Shown one piece after another: positions 51,690 to 60,156 of a stretch of 64,000 nucleotides of DNA (its first letter is position 1; the number at the start of each line of letters is the position of its first letter). The position numbers and the translations under genes are program-made. This DNA comes from Lujinxingia vulgaris (lineage in GTDB: Bacteria > Myxococcota_A > Bradymonadia > Bradymonadales > Bradymonadaceae): contig NZ_VOSM01000004.1 of the NCBI RefSeq assembly GCF_007997015.1, positions 496,001 through 560,000 on the forward strand, given 5' to 3'. The notes beneath the pieces are model-generated. The model worked only from the letters and a program-made list of their open reading frames with translations, ran no database searches and was not told the origin of the DNA.

Positions 51690-53678
51690 ATGAGCGACTT
51701 CGATTCACCCGAACCCACCCTGGTCGCGCGTTGGGAGACTCTGGCCATGGGCGACACCGACGCCGGCACGCGCGACGTCGGCGCCACCATCGCCCCTCGC
51801 CGCCCCCTGGAGACCTTCCAGCGCCAGCAGGCTCTGGGCGCCCTCCCGCTCATTCACACCGGCAGCGACGACGACGGAAAAGCCGATTTTTTGCCCGGCG
51901 AGCAGCTCGGCCAGGGCGGCATGGGCGTGGTGCGCCAGGCCCACCAGCGCTCCTTATGGCGCGATGTCGCCATCAAGACCATCCGCCCCGACCGCCGCAA
52001 CTCCGAGTCCACCCGCAGCCTTCTTAAAGAAGCCTGGGTCACCGGGATGCTCGAACACCCCAACATCATCCCGGTCCACGCCCTGGGCGTCGACGCCTCC
52101 GGCGCCCCGATGATGGTCATGAAACGCGTCGAGGGCCGCGCCTGGCTCGACACGCTGAAAAAACCCGAGCTTCTGCCCCGACGTTTTGCCGGCTACCAGG
52201 AGCCGCTGGACGCCCACATCGAGATCCTCATGCAGGTCTGCGATGCGGTGCACTTCGCCCACAGCCGCGCCGTCATTCACCGCGACCTCAAGCCCGAAAA
52301 CGTCATGCTCGGCGACTATGGCGAGGTCTACCTGGTGGACTGGGGCATCGCCGTAAGCCTCCTCGACGACGGCACCGACCGCATCCAGCTCGCCCGCCAT
52401 GTCGACGAAGTCGCCGGCACCCCCTCTTATATGGCCCCCGAGATGGCCCGCGGCGAGGGCGCTTCGATCGACCAGCGCAGCGACGTTTATCAGCTGGGCG
52501 CCATCCTCCACGAGCTCATCACCCACACCCCCCGAAACGCCGGCAATTCGGTGATGGCCAGCCTCATCAGCGCTTACCGCGCCGAGCCGGTCGACTACGG
52601 CCCCGAGGTCCCCGAAGAGCTCGCCAGCATCTGCAACACCGCCACCGCCCACAACCCCGACGATCGTTTCCAGAGCGCCGAAGATCTTCGCCAGGCCCTC
52701 GCCAGCTACCAGCACCACCGCGACTCTCGCCGACTGGCCGACGAAGCCCGCATGCGTCTGATCACCCTGGAGGCGCACCTCCACGAGCTGCTCGGCGACG
52801 AGGCCGAATCCCATCCGACCTCCACCAACCTCCCCGCCGCCGACGACGACGCCACCGCCCGCATCTACCGCCTCTACGCCGAGTGCCGCTTCGGCTTTGA
52901 GCAGGCCCTGACCGTCTGGCCCGACAACCTCCCGGCTCGCCAGGGCCTCGACCGCGCCATCGAGCGCATGCTCGACTTCGAGCTGCGCCAGGGCGACGAC
53001 AAAGCCGCAGCGCTACTCCTCGACGAAGTCCGCGGCGATCGCAGCGACTTTGAGGCGCGCCTGCGCGCTCTGCGCCTGCGCCTCAACGACGAGGCCCGCG
53101 AGCTGCAAAAGCTCAAAAGGCTCTCCCACGACGTCGACATCGACCTCAACAGCGCCGCCCGAAGCCGCATGAGTTTCTTTCTCGGCCTGGTCCTGGGCGC
53201 CATCCCCCTCATCAACAGCGGACTGGTGCACCTGGGCCTGGCCACCATGACGTTCTCCGAGTACTTCCTTCAGTACCTGGGCGTCATCGGCGGCTCCGGC
53301 CTCATCGTCTTTTTGATGCGAAAACGGCTCTTAAGCAACGCGATCAACACGCGCATCATCATCAGCATCTTCGTCATCCTCTTCGGATCGCTGATCATGC
53401 GCGTGATGGGCTTTATCCTGGGCCTGGACGTCGCCGGCTGCATCGCCCTGGAGAACGGCCTCTTCGCCTTCGCCCTGATGATGATGGCCACCTCCCTCGA
53501 CGCTCGCCTCTGGCCGGCCAGCATTGCCTTTCTGGTCGGCGCCATCGGCGGCGGCCTGCTCCCCCACTGGATGCTCGAGTTCGACGGCGCCAGCAACGCC
53601 GCCGCCCTCTGGATCATTGCCTGGGTCTGGCGTGTCCCCCGCGAGCGCGTCCTGCCCGGCCAGCGCGGCGAATCCTAA
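51690..53678 (+). CDS. Hanks-type Ser/Thr protein kinase with C-terminal membrane segments
   Basis: 662 residues from the ATG at 51690 with AGGA upstream; the earlier start at 51597 has no ribosome site. The kinase domain (about 65-380) has LGQGGMGVV (glycine loop), VAIKTI, HRDLKPEN (catalytic), VDWG in place of DFG (often seen in bacterial kinases) and MAPEMA. A helical linker follows, and then five or so hydrophobic segments (FFLGLVLGAIPLINSGLVHLGL, IIISIFVILFGSLIM, ALENGLFAFALMMMA and others). The kinase is on the cytoplasmic side. No phosphatase or FHA partner is adjacent. It faces the SDR gene with only 13 bases between. Confidence 0.9.
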   Translation: MSDFDSPEPTLVARWETLAMGDTDAGTRDVGATIAPRRPLETFQRQQALGALPLIHTGSDDDGKADFLPGEQLGQGGMGVVRQAHQRSLWRDVAIKTIRPDRRNSESTRSLLKEAWVTGMLEHPNIIPVHALGVDASGAPMMVMKRVEGRAWLDTLKKPELLPRRFAGYQEPLDAHIEILMQVCDAVHFAHSRAVIHRDLKPENVMLGDYGEVYLVDWGIAVSLLDDGTDRIQLARHVDEVAGTPSYMAPEMARGEGASIDQRSDVYQLGAILHELITHTPRNAGNSVMASLISAYRAEPVDYGPEVPEELASICNTATAHNPDDRFQSAEDLRQALASYQHHRDSRRLADEARMRLITLEAHLHELLGDEAESHPTSTNLPAADDDATARIYRLYAECRFGFEQALTVWPDNLPARQGLDRAIERMLDFELRQGDDKAAALLLDEVRGDRSDFEARLRALRLRLNDEARELQKLKRLSHDVDIDLNSAARSRMSFFLGLVLGAIPLINSGLVHLGLATMTFSEYFLQYLGVIGGSGLIVFLMRKRLLSNAINTRIIISIFVILFGSLIMRVMGFILGLDVAGCIALENGLFAFALMMMATSLDARLWPASIAFLVGAIGGGLLPHWMLEFDGASNAAALWIIAWVWRVPRERVLPGQRGES

Positions 53679-53691
53679 GAAAAATCCCATC

Positions 53692-54612
53692 TTAAAGTCC
53701 CTCCACAATACGCTCGCTCTCTTCCCAGAGCCGCCGCGCAAGCTCCATATCTCGCCCGTAGCGGCTGCTCTTCGCCTCGTTGCAGTCCGCAAAATACGCC
53801 CCCGACGCATCCACCTGGGGATGCACCGCCACGTAGCACTGCGTCGCCGCCCCCTGCTCCACATTCTTGAGCGTCAGCGACTCAAACATTCCGAACAAGG
53901 ACGTCAAAATCGGGTTCATATGCCGCGTCAGGTTGGTCTTAATCACCCCGGGATGCACCGAATACGCCTGGCGCTCGCTTCCCTCAAACTGCCTGGCGAG
54001 CTCCCGCGCAAAGAGCAGATTCGCCAGCTTCGACTGCCCGTAAAAACGCCACGCGTCATAGCCCTTGCGACCATCGAGGTTATCAAAAGCAATACCCCCT
54101 TTCGGCGTATGCTGATGCCCGGCGCTGCTCAACGCCACGACCCGCGCATCCTCACTCAGCATCTCGCGCAGCCCCTGCGTTAAGATGAAATGCCCGATGT
54201 GGTTTGTGAGAAACTGAAGCTCATAGCCGTGATGCACCTGCAGCTCCGGCAACGCCATAATCCCCGCGTTGAGCATCAACACATCGATCGTCCGACTCGC
54301 CGCTTTGACCGCCTCCACACTCGCCCGCACCGACTCCGGCTCCGAGAGCTCGCAGGCCACCACCGTGGTCTGCGCACTCACCCCCAGCTCATCAGCCGTG
54401 GCCTGCGCCTTCTCCTCGGTGCGCGCCGCCGCGATGATATGCGCCCCCCTGGCCGCCAGCACCCGAAACGACTCTTTGCCAATCCCGGAGTTGCACCCGG
54501 TGATCAGAATCGTCTTCCCACTCAGGTCCAGCCCCTCGGTCACGTCTTCTGCCGTCGACCCGTACCCGAACCCGCTCGGCCCACTCCCCTTAAACGCGCT
54601 CAACAATGACAT
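53692..54612 (-). CDS. Retinol-dehydrogenase-like SDR
   Basis: 306 residues from the ATG at 54612 with GGGAGAGGCG upstream. Classical SDR: ILITGCNSGIGKE (cofactor loop, about 35-47), NAGIMALPE, SSAG (Ser), YGQSKLANLL (Tyr and Lys of YxxxK). A ~30-residue leader precedes the Rossmann fold. Such enzymes oxidise or reduce alcohols/ketones with NADP. Monocistronic, convergent with the kinase. Confidence 0.9.
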   Translation of the reverse strand: MSLLSAFKGSGPSGFGYGSTAEDVTEGLDLSGKTILITGCNSGIGKESFRVLAARGAHIIAAARTEEKAQATADELGVSAQTTVVACELSEPESVRASVEAVKAASRTIDVLMLNAGIMALPELQVHHGYELQFLTNHIGHFILTQGLREMLSEDARVVALSSAGHQHTPKGGIAFDNLDGRKGYDAWRFYGQSKLANLLFARELARQFEGSERQAYSVHPGVIKTNLTRHMNPILTSLFGMFESLTLKNVEQGAATQCYVAVHPQVDASGAYFADCNEAKSSRYGRDMELARRLWEESERIVEGL

Positions 54613-54773
54613 CGCCTCTCCCTTGCCTCAGACCTGGACATTTCCCGGCGACCCATGCGCCGGCCCCTCTCTCACTTAGGCACACATATCCATACAGCAA
54701 CGCGATGTACACGATTCCGCCCCCCACCGGCAAGGCGTCCTCCCCCCCCAACCACAAAAGCGAACCCGCCGAC

Positions 54774-54877
54774 CCGAGCGCATTCAGGGCGGGGCTGACA
54801 AGGAGCCAGGACGAAGCTGTGGCAGCGCCACCGCGAGGACGCAGCGACGCAGTCAGCGTCGTCCTGAGTGAGCTCGG
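54774..54877 (+). repeat. Long palindromic element, copy B9
   Basis: 104 bases. Outer arms CCGAGCGCATTCAGG and CCTGAGTGAGCTCGG. The apex is GTGGC-AGC-GCCAC: both sides of the apex changed together compared with GTAGC-AGC-GCTAC of other copies. Directly followed by tandem family C. Confidence 0.8.
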
Positions 54878-55048
54878 CACTCACGAACCTCCCCACCCCG
54901 CAAACCCCGACGCCCCACAACCACACAACCACACAACCACACAACCACAAAGCGCGCCCCTCCCACCGCACTCACGAACCTCCCCACCCCTCAAACCCCG
55001 ACGCCCCTCAACCACACAACCACACAACCACACAACCACAAAGCACGC
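54878..55048 (+). repeat. Tandem repeat family C, second array
   Basis: Two copies of a roughly 85-90-base unit with ACTCACGAACCTCCCCACC and a run of ACCACACAACC. Directly after element B9, before the oligopeptidase. The remaining 54613-54773 shows no feature. Confidence 0.7.
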
Positions 55049-55138
55049 CCCCCAACCTTGTCCCCCTCCCCCACCTCTCGCTACTCTCCCCACCTTCAAT
55101 GCCCCCCAACCCTCAACACCTCAAACCTCGAGCCCCCC

Positions 55139-57352
55139 ATGCATCTTCACCGCCTTACCTCGCTCAGCGCCGCACTCGCACTGACGCTTACCGCCTGCGC
55201 CTCACCGGCCCCCTCCGCCGACACCGCCCCCACCGAAAGCGCCAGCCAGCCCGCCCTCACTCCCCCCATAGCTCAACGCATCGACACCACCACCGAGATC
55301 CACAGCCACACCCTCGTTGACCCTTACGCCTGGCTGCGCGATCGCGACAACCCCGAGACCATCGCTTACCTGGAAGCCGAAAACGCCTACGCCGAAGCCG
55401 CCATGGCCCACACCGAGGAGCTTCAGGAGTCGATCTACCAGGAGATCCTCTCCCGCATCGACCAGACCGACCTCTCGGTGCCCGTGCGTCGCGGCGACTT
55501 TTTTTACTACTCCCGCACCGTCGAGGGGCAGGATTACCCGATCTACGCCCGCAAACGCGGCAGCCTCGACGCCGACGAAGAGGTCCTGCTCGACCTCAAT
55601 GAGCTGGCCGAAGGTCACGACTACCTCGGCCTCGGCGCCTATGAGCTCAGCGACGATCATCGCCTGCTGGCCTACGCCCTCGACACCTCCGGCAACGAGC
55701 GTTACGCCCTGCACGTCCTCGACATCGAGAGCGGTACCCACGTCGCCGGCCCCATCGAGAACACCTCGTCGGTGGCCTGGGCCAACGACAACACCACCCT
55801 CTTCTACACCACCCTCGACAGCGCGCATCGCCCCGACAAAGTCTTCCGCATGCGCCTCGATGAGCCCGACGCCGACCACGAGCTCGTCTTCCACGAAGAA
55901 GACGAAGCCTTCTACGCCTACGTCAGTAAGACCCGCAGCGGCGACTTTCTGCAGCTCACCCTCTGGAGCAACGCCAGCGGCGAATCCCACATCCTGGATG
56001 CCACCACCCCCGGCGAGGACTTTCGGGTGGTCGCCCCCCGCAGGCCCGGCGTTGAGTACAGCGTCGCCCACCACGGCGACCACTTCCTCATCGTCACCAA
56101 CGAAGATGCCATCAACTTCAAGCTGATGCGCACCCCCACCGACAACCTCGCAAAAGACCAGTGGGAAGAAGTCATCCCCCACCGCCCCGAAACCCTGCTT
56201 CGAGCCGTCCACACCTTCCAGAACTGGTGGATCTTCGAAGAGCGCCACGGCGGCTCCCCACGTCTGCGCGCCCGCAACCTCGATAGCGGCGACGAGCACA
56301 CCATCGCCATGCCCGAGCAGACCTACTCGCTGCGCTTTAACGACAACCCCGAATTCGCCACCGACACCATCCGCTTCACCTACAGCTCCCTCATCACCCC
56401 GCGCTCGGTCTTCGACTACACCCTTCCCACCCGCGCCCTCGATCTTCAAAAAGAGACCACCGTCCACCACTACGAGCGCGACCTCTACGAGAGCAGCCGC
56501 ATCTACGCCACCTCCCCCGACGGCACGGAGGTGCCCATCTCCATCGTCCACAAAAAGGGCATCGCGCTCGACGGCTCCCACCCCCTCTTTTTGCTGGGCT
56601 ACGGGGCCTACGGCATGAACTACGACCCCTACTTCTCCGCCTCCCGCATCTCCCTTCTGGAGCGCGGCGTGATCTTCGCCATCGCGCATATCCGCGGCGG
56701 CGGCGAGATGGGCCGGCAGTGGTACCTCGACGGCAAACTCACCAACAAACAAAACACCTTCACCGACTTCATCGCCAGCGCCGAACACCTGATTGAGGCC
56801 GGCTACACCTCCCCCGGGCGCCTGGCCATCAACGGCGGCTCCGCCGGCGGTCTGCTCATCGGCGCCGTCCTCAACCAGCGCCCCGACCTCTTTGAGGCCG
56901 CCGTCGCCGACGTTCCCTTCGTCGACGTCATCAACACCATGCTCGACGCCTCCCTCCCCCTGACCGTCGTCGAGTACACCGAGTGGGGAAACCCCAACAC
57001 CCCCGAGGCCTTTGAGACCATCTTCGCCTACTCCCCCTACGACAACGTCACGGCCCAGGCCTACCCCCACCTGCTCGTCACCGCCGGCCTCAACGACCCC
57101 CGCGTCCACTACTGGGAACCCGCCAAATGGGTCGCCCGCCTGCGCCACACCCGCACCGACGACAACCTCACCCTCCTTCAAACCAACATGGGCGCCGGGC
57201 ACGGCGGCGCCTCGGGCCGCTACGCCTACTTCCGCGAAACCGCCTTCACCTATGCCTTCGTCCTCGACCGCCTCGGCGCCACCGAACTCGCAAACACCTC
57301 CCCCGAATCGGCCCGGGCAGACGACACCACCGCCCCCCCCGCTCCCGAGTAA
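55139..57352 (+). CDS. Oligopeptidase B-like lipoprotein (S9A)
   Basis: 737 residues from the ATG at 55139. The signal peptide ends in the lipobox LTLTAC, unusual for a family that is mostly cytoplasmic. The N-terminal beta-propeller (about 90-450) is followed by the peptidase domain with NGGSAGGLL (Ser), GLNDPRV (Asp) and GAGHGG (His), matching oligopeptidase B. It cleaves short peptides after basic residues in the known family. As a lipoprotein it probably acts outside the cytoplasm, perhaps on prey or environmental peptides. Terminator follows. Confidence 0.9.
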   Translation: MHLHRLTSLSAALALTLTACASPAPSADTAPTESASQPALTPPIAQRIDTTTEIHSHTLVDPYAWLRDRDNPETIAYLEAENAYAEAAMAHTEELQESIYQEILSRIDQTDLSVPVRRGDFFYYSRTVEGQDYPIYARKRGSLDADEEVLLDLNELAEGHDYLGLGAYELSDDHRLLAYALDTSGNERYALHVLDIESGTHVAGPIENTSSVAWANDNTTLFYTTLDSAHRPDKVFRMRLDEPDADHELVFHEEDEAFYAYVSKTRSGDFLQLTLWSNASGESHILDATTPGEDFRVVAPRRPGVEYSVAHHGDHFLIVTNEDAINFKLMRTPTDNLAKDQWEEVIPHRPETLLRAVHTFQNWWIFEERHGGSPRLRARNLDSGDEHTIAMPEQTYSLRFNDNPEFATDTIRFTYSSLITPRSVFDYTLPTRALDLQKETTVHHYERDLYESSRIYATSPDGTEVPISIVHKKGIALDGSHPLFLLGYGAYGMNYDPYFSASRISLLERGVIFAIAHIRGGGEMGRQWYLDGKLTNKQNTFTDFIASAEHLIEAGYTSPGRLAINGGSAGGLLIGAVLNQRPDLFEAAVADVPFVDVINTMLDASLPLTVVEYTEWGNPNTPEAFETIFAYSPYDNVTAQAYPHLLVTAGLNDPRVHYWEPAKWVARLRHTRTDDNLTLLQTNMGAGHGGASGRYAYFRETAFTYAFVLDRLGATELANTSPESARADDTTAPPAPE

Positions 57353-57386
57353 AACGCATCTACTAACACCGCATAAAAACTAACAA

Positions 57387-57417
57387 AAAAGGCGGCCCAC
57401 CGGGCCGCCTTTTCACT
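57387..57417 (+). terminator. Terminator of the oligopeptidase
   Basis: AAGGCGGCCC pairs with GGGCCGCCTT over a short loop with A and T runs either side. A REP-like tail remnant CGCATAAAAACTAAC lies just before it at 57370. Confidence 0.85.
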
Positions 57418-57429
57418 TAAACCTCCCCC

Positions 57430-57530
57430 CTCAACCTCCCAGCCGCCCACACGAATCGACTCACTCCGCAAAACTCGATGCCCCACAACCACCCAACCAC
57501 TTAACCACCTAACCACAACACGCGCCCCAC
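57430..57530 (+). repeat. Tandem repeat family C, single copy
   Basis: Carries ACACGAATCGACTCAC, AAACTCGATGCCCC and an AACCACCCAACC run, as in the other two arrays. Confidence 0.6.
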
Positions 57531-57555
57531 CATCCCCCCATCACCTCAAAACATC

Positions 57556-57864
57556 TCAGTCCCCGGCGAGCGCCGGCGCCTCACCAGCCTCTGGCTCCGA
57601 CGAGAGATCCACCACAAAAGGCGCAAACGGAATCACCGACGCCGCCAGCGCTCCGGCCGTCTTCTCCAGCGTCCATTTCGTGCGAAAGGCCTCCACGAGC
57701 ACCCACGCCACAAAGATCATGAACAACACCCCGTGCGCCATCCCCACCATGCGCACCATCTCGGGCTGGTCCCAGACGTACTTCAGGGGCATCGCCACAA
57801 AGAGCAGCACCACCATCGAGAGGCCCTCAATGAGCCCGAATGTTTTGAGCGAAAACAACTTCAT
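57556..57864 (-). CDS. DUF3817 family membrane protein
   Basis: 102 residues from the ATG at 57864 with GAGG 6 bases upstream. Three hydrophobic segments with LIEGLSMVVLLFVAMPLKY and VGMAHGVLFMIFVAW, the signature of DUF3817 proteins. Inner membrane; function unknown. It is preceded by another small membrane gene on the same strand (55 bases apart), so they may be co-transcribed. Confidence 0.85.
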   Translation of the reverse strand: MKLFSLKTFGLIEGLSMVVLLFVAMPLKYVWDQPEMVRMVGMAHGVLFMIFVAWVLVEAFRTKWTLEKTAGALAASVIPFAPFVVDLSSEPEAGEAPALAGD

Positions 57865-57919
57865 GTTTTGCCTCACTGCCTGTTGAGACCGCGGCCTCAG
57901 ATCACCTGCTCGAATCTGC

Positions 57920-58279
57920 TCAGAAAGGCCGAAACACCATCAGCCCCACACACCCCACAAGCGCCAATGCGCTGACGCAGGCCAACGCCGCGCTCCGTCT
58001 GCCCTCGGCCGCTGCTGACCACATCACGGCGTTCATCACCGCGGTCATCAGCAAAAAGGTCACGATGATCCAGCCGCTGAAGAGCGCATGGTTGTACATG
58101 CCCACCATCAGCATGCCGCCGCCCCAGGTCGCCATATAGCCGGGTGCGGCCACCACGTACGCCGCGCGCTGGCGCAGCCGCAGGCCCTCGCCAAGAAAGG
58201 TCAGCGCCGCGCCGGCCGCAAAGAGCACAAGCCCCGCGTATTTGACCAGCTTTAATACCGGCAACATCTCACCGCTCAT
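57920..58279 (-). CDS. Small polytopic membrane protein
   Basis: 119 residues from the ATG at 58279 with GAGGCAGACG upstream; the ORF to 58411 is not needed. Four hydrophobic segments (YAGLVLFAAGAALTFLG, YMATWGGGMLMVGMYNHALFSG, WIIVTFLLMTAVMNAVMW, ALACVSALALVGCVGLMV). No motif recognised. Upstream partner of the DUF3817 gene. Confidence 0.75.
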   Translation of the reverse strand: MSGEMLPVLKLVKYAGLVLFAAGAALTFLGEGLRLRQRAAYVVAAPGYMATWGGGMLMVGMYNHALFSGWIIVTFLLMTAVMNAVMWSAAAEGRRSAALACVSALALVGCVGLMVFRPF

Positions 58280-58487
58280 CGTCTGCCTCGTGCGTTGTTC
58301 AAAACCTGCCGGCGCCGCGTCCGTCGCGCCGCCCTGGGCGATACCTTCGCAGAATTTGCGCCCGGCGCAAGGTGGCAACCTGTCGCAAGGCCGCCTCAAC
58401 GACCAGGGCACTCGTCAGTGCCTTGAGGCCAGGACGCCTGCGGCCTCCGCTCTCGAGCCCGCGCTGGCTCACGGGTCGAAGACACCA

Positions 58488-58524
58488 CAAAAAAGGGCGG
58501 CCCCCTCAAAGGGCCGCCCTTCTT
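58488..58524 (-). terminator. Terminator of the Cys-rich lipoprotein
   Basis: GGGCGGCCC pairs with GGGCCGCCC; the minus strand reads a run of six T after the stem. In the 297-base gap from 58280 the only other structure is the small hairpin CAGGGCACT/AGTGCCTTG at 58404-58425. Confidence 0.8.
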
Positions 58525-58576
58525 CACACCGGAACTCACCAGCCCTCCCCGACTTCCGGGAGGCCTGGTTAAGAAC

Positions 58577-59533
58577 TTAGAGCTCGTTGGCCTCACAGCC
58601 GCCGATGTCTTCGCAGATCAGCGTGATCCCGCACTCACGCGTGGCCTCATCGCAGTCGGTGCGCGCGGAGTAGCCCGCCGGGCAGATGTCGTAATCGGTG
58701 GTGCAGTCGACCTCCGGTCCACGGCAGTACACGTTGACGTCGGGGCAAATCTCGACGGTAAAGCACATCCGGTCGGCGTCCGGCCCCAGATCCACGGTGC
58801 AGTCGACATCAGCGACCGCCTCCAGACCGTCCGGGCAGGTGTAACCGGCCGGATCACAGGGGTCGGTGGGCTCGGGCGCACACAGGATCGTGGCGTCGCA
58901 CATGGTCACCTCGCGGCACTCATCGAAACCGTCGCAGCTGTCCACCTCAACCTCGCCAGTGTTGCAGACCGGCTCAGCATCGCAGGTGTCGACCTCGGGC
59001 GCACAGCCGTAGGTTTCACCGCAGGCGCTCAGCTCGATGCACCCATCAATCCCGTCGCAGCTCTCCACTTTGGTGAGCGTCTCACCGCAGCCGGCAAGCT
59101 CCACATCACAGGTGGCGTCCTGCGGCACGCAGAGCACCTGTTCTTCACAGGCATCTACCGCGCGGCAGTCTTCGTCCGCGTAGCCATTGCAACTCTCCAC
59201 CTCGGCTTCATTCGCCTCGCAGACGGGCACCTCGGTGCAGCTGTCTTCCTCCGCGCAGAGGATCGTGATGCCGCAGAGCGTGACTTCGTCGCAGGACTCC
59301 AGGCCTTCGCAGCTGTCGACCTCTTCAAACCCTTCCTCACACCAGGGCAACCCATCACAGGTGTCCTGCTCATCCACATCCTCGCCGGCATCCGAGGCAT
59401 CTTCATCCGGCAGCACATCTTCCTGCCCCACATCGGCTGGCTCATCGACGTTGGGGTCCGAGCTACAGCCGGCAATCAACCCGCTGGCCAGGAGCACCAT
59501 CACGCTCAAACGCATCTTCTTCATCCAGTTCAT
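58577..59533 (-). CDS. Cys-rich repeat lipoprotein
   Basis: 318 residues from the ATG at 59533 with GGGAG upstream; the ORF extension to 59797 is rejected. Lipobox GLIAGC. An acidic linker is followed by about four repeats of roughly 45 residues, each with V-E/D-S-C, a Cys pair, C-x-x-x-x-L-C and a final C (SCEGLESCDEVTLC, SCNGYADEDCRAVDAC, SCDGIDGCIELSAC, SCDGFDECREVTMC). Around 45 cysteines suggest a disulfide-rich surface protein. No catalytic motif. Confidence 0.85.
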   Translation of the reverse strand: MNWMKKMRLSVMVLLASGLIAGCSSDPNVDEPADVGQEDVLPDEDASDAGEDVDEQDTCDGLPWCEEGFEEVDSCEGLESCDEVTLCGITILCAEEDSCTEVPVCEANEAEVESCNGYADEDCRAVDACEEQVLCVPQDATCDVELAGCGETLTKVESCDGIDGCIELSACGETYGCAPEVDTCDAEPVCNTGEVEVDSCDGFDECREVTMCDATILCAPEPTDPCDPAGYTCPDGLEAVADVDCTVDLGPDADRMCFTVEICPDVNVYCRGPEVDCTTDYDICPAGYSARTDCDEATRECGITLICEDIGGCEANEL

Positions 59534-59825
59534 CGCATCTCCCTTATGGAAATATTGAAATCTACAGATCCAAACCCCCTCCGGGGCAGCATCGCCCCTT
59601 TGTGGCAAAGCTCCCGGCGTCAAACAAGCACGAACGCCTCTGGCAGTGAGGCTGCGAACAAAGGCCCGCTGCCTCCGGAGAGCCCCCCGCCAGGCCGGAA
59701 GCCGCTCCCCCGAAGAAAAGCTCCCCACCCGTTGCCCGCGCATCGCTTCGTGGCCCCGGAGACGAGGCGCAACATCACCGTCGCCTTTTATTTGCACATA
59801 TGCGCAAACGTGCTAATTTAAACAG
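59534..59825. other. Divergent gap before the ArsR gene
   Basis: 292 bases between the Cys-rich lipoprotein and the ArsR gene. Apart from the ArsR operator candidate at 59791, no repeat, hairpin or ORF stands out. Confidence 0.5.
59791..59808. promoter_or_regulatory. Palindrome, candidate ArsR operator
   Basis: TTTGCACATATGCGCAAA is an 18-base palindrome with one mismatched pair, 17 bases before the ArsR start. ArsR/SmtB regulators bind such AT-centred palindromes containing CATATG, so autoregulation is likely. Confidence 0.7.
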
Positions 59826-60146
59826 ATGAACACCATCGACCTCAGCGCGGCGATGCCGCTTCAGACCTTTCGAGCCCTGGCCGAACCCACCCGCATCGAG
59901 CTGCTCGCCATGCTCATGCGCGCCGGGGGCCAGGCCAACGTGGGCACCCTCACCGACGCGATGAGCGTCGACGGCTCGGTGGTCAGCCGCCACCTGCGCG
60001 AGCTCCACCGCGCCGGCCTGCTCGACGTGGAGCGACGCGGTCGGGAGCGCTGGTACAGCATCAACTACGACGCGTTTATCTCCCAATTCAGCGACCTTGT
60101 GCGCCAGTTCGAGGCGCTGCGCGACGGCAAGCCCTGCTGCAAATAG
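59826..60146 (+). CDS. ArsR/SmtB-family transcriptional regulator
   Basis: 106 residues filling one winged helix: FRALAEPTRIELLAMLMRAG (helices 1-2), LTDAMSVDGSVVSRHLRELHRAGLLDVERRGRERWYSI (recognition helix and wing). The C-terminal KPCCK has a Cys pair that may bind metal or sense thiols; the usual alpha-3 metal site ELCVC is not present, so the ligand is open. It lies 10 bases before the hydroxylase-like gene and probably controls it through the palindrome at 59791. Confidence 0.9.
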   Translation: MNTIDLSAAMPLQTFRALAEPTRIELLAMLMRAGGQANVGTLTDAMSVDGSVVSRHLRELHRAGLLDVERRGRERWYSINYDAFISQFSDLVRQFEALRDGKPCCK

Positions 60147-60156
60147 GACGGTCTCC

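Noticed and set aside
55202-57202. Long minus-strand ORF opposite the oligopeptidase
   Set aside because: Antisense shadow; the plus strand carries a complete S9A catalytic triad.
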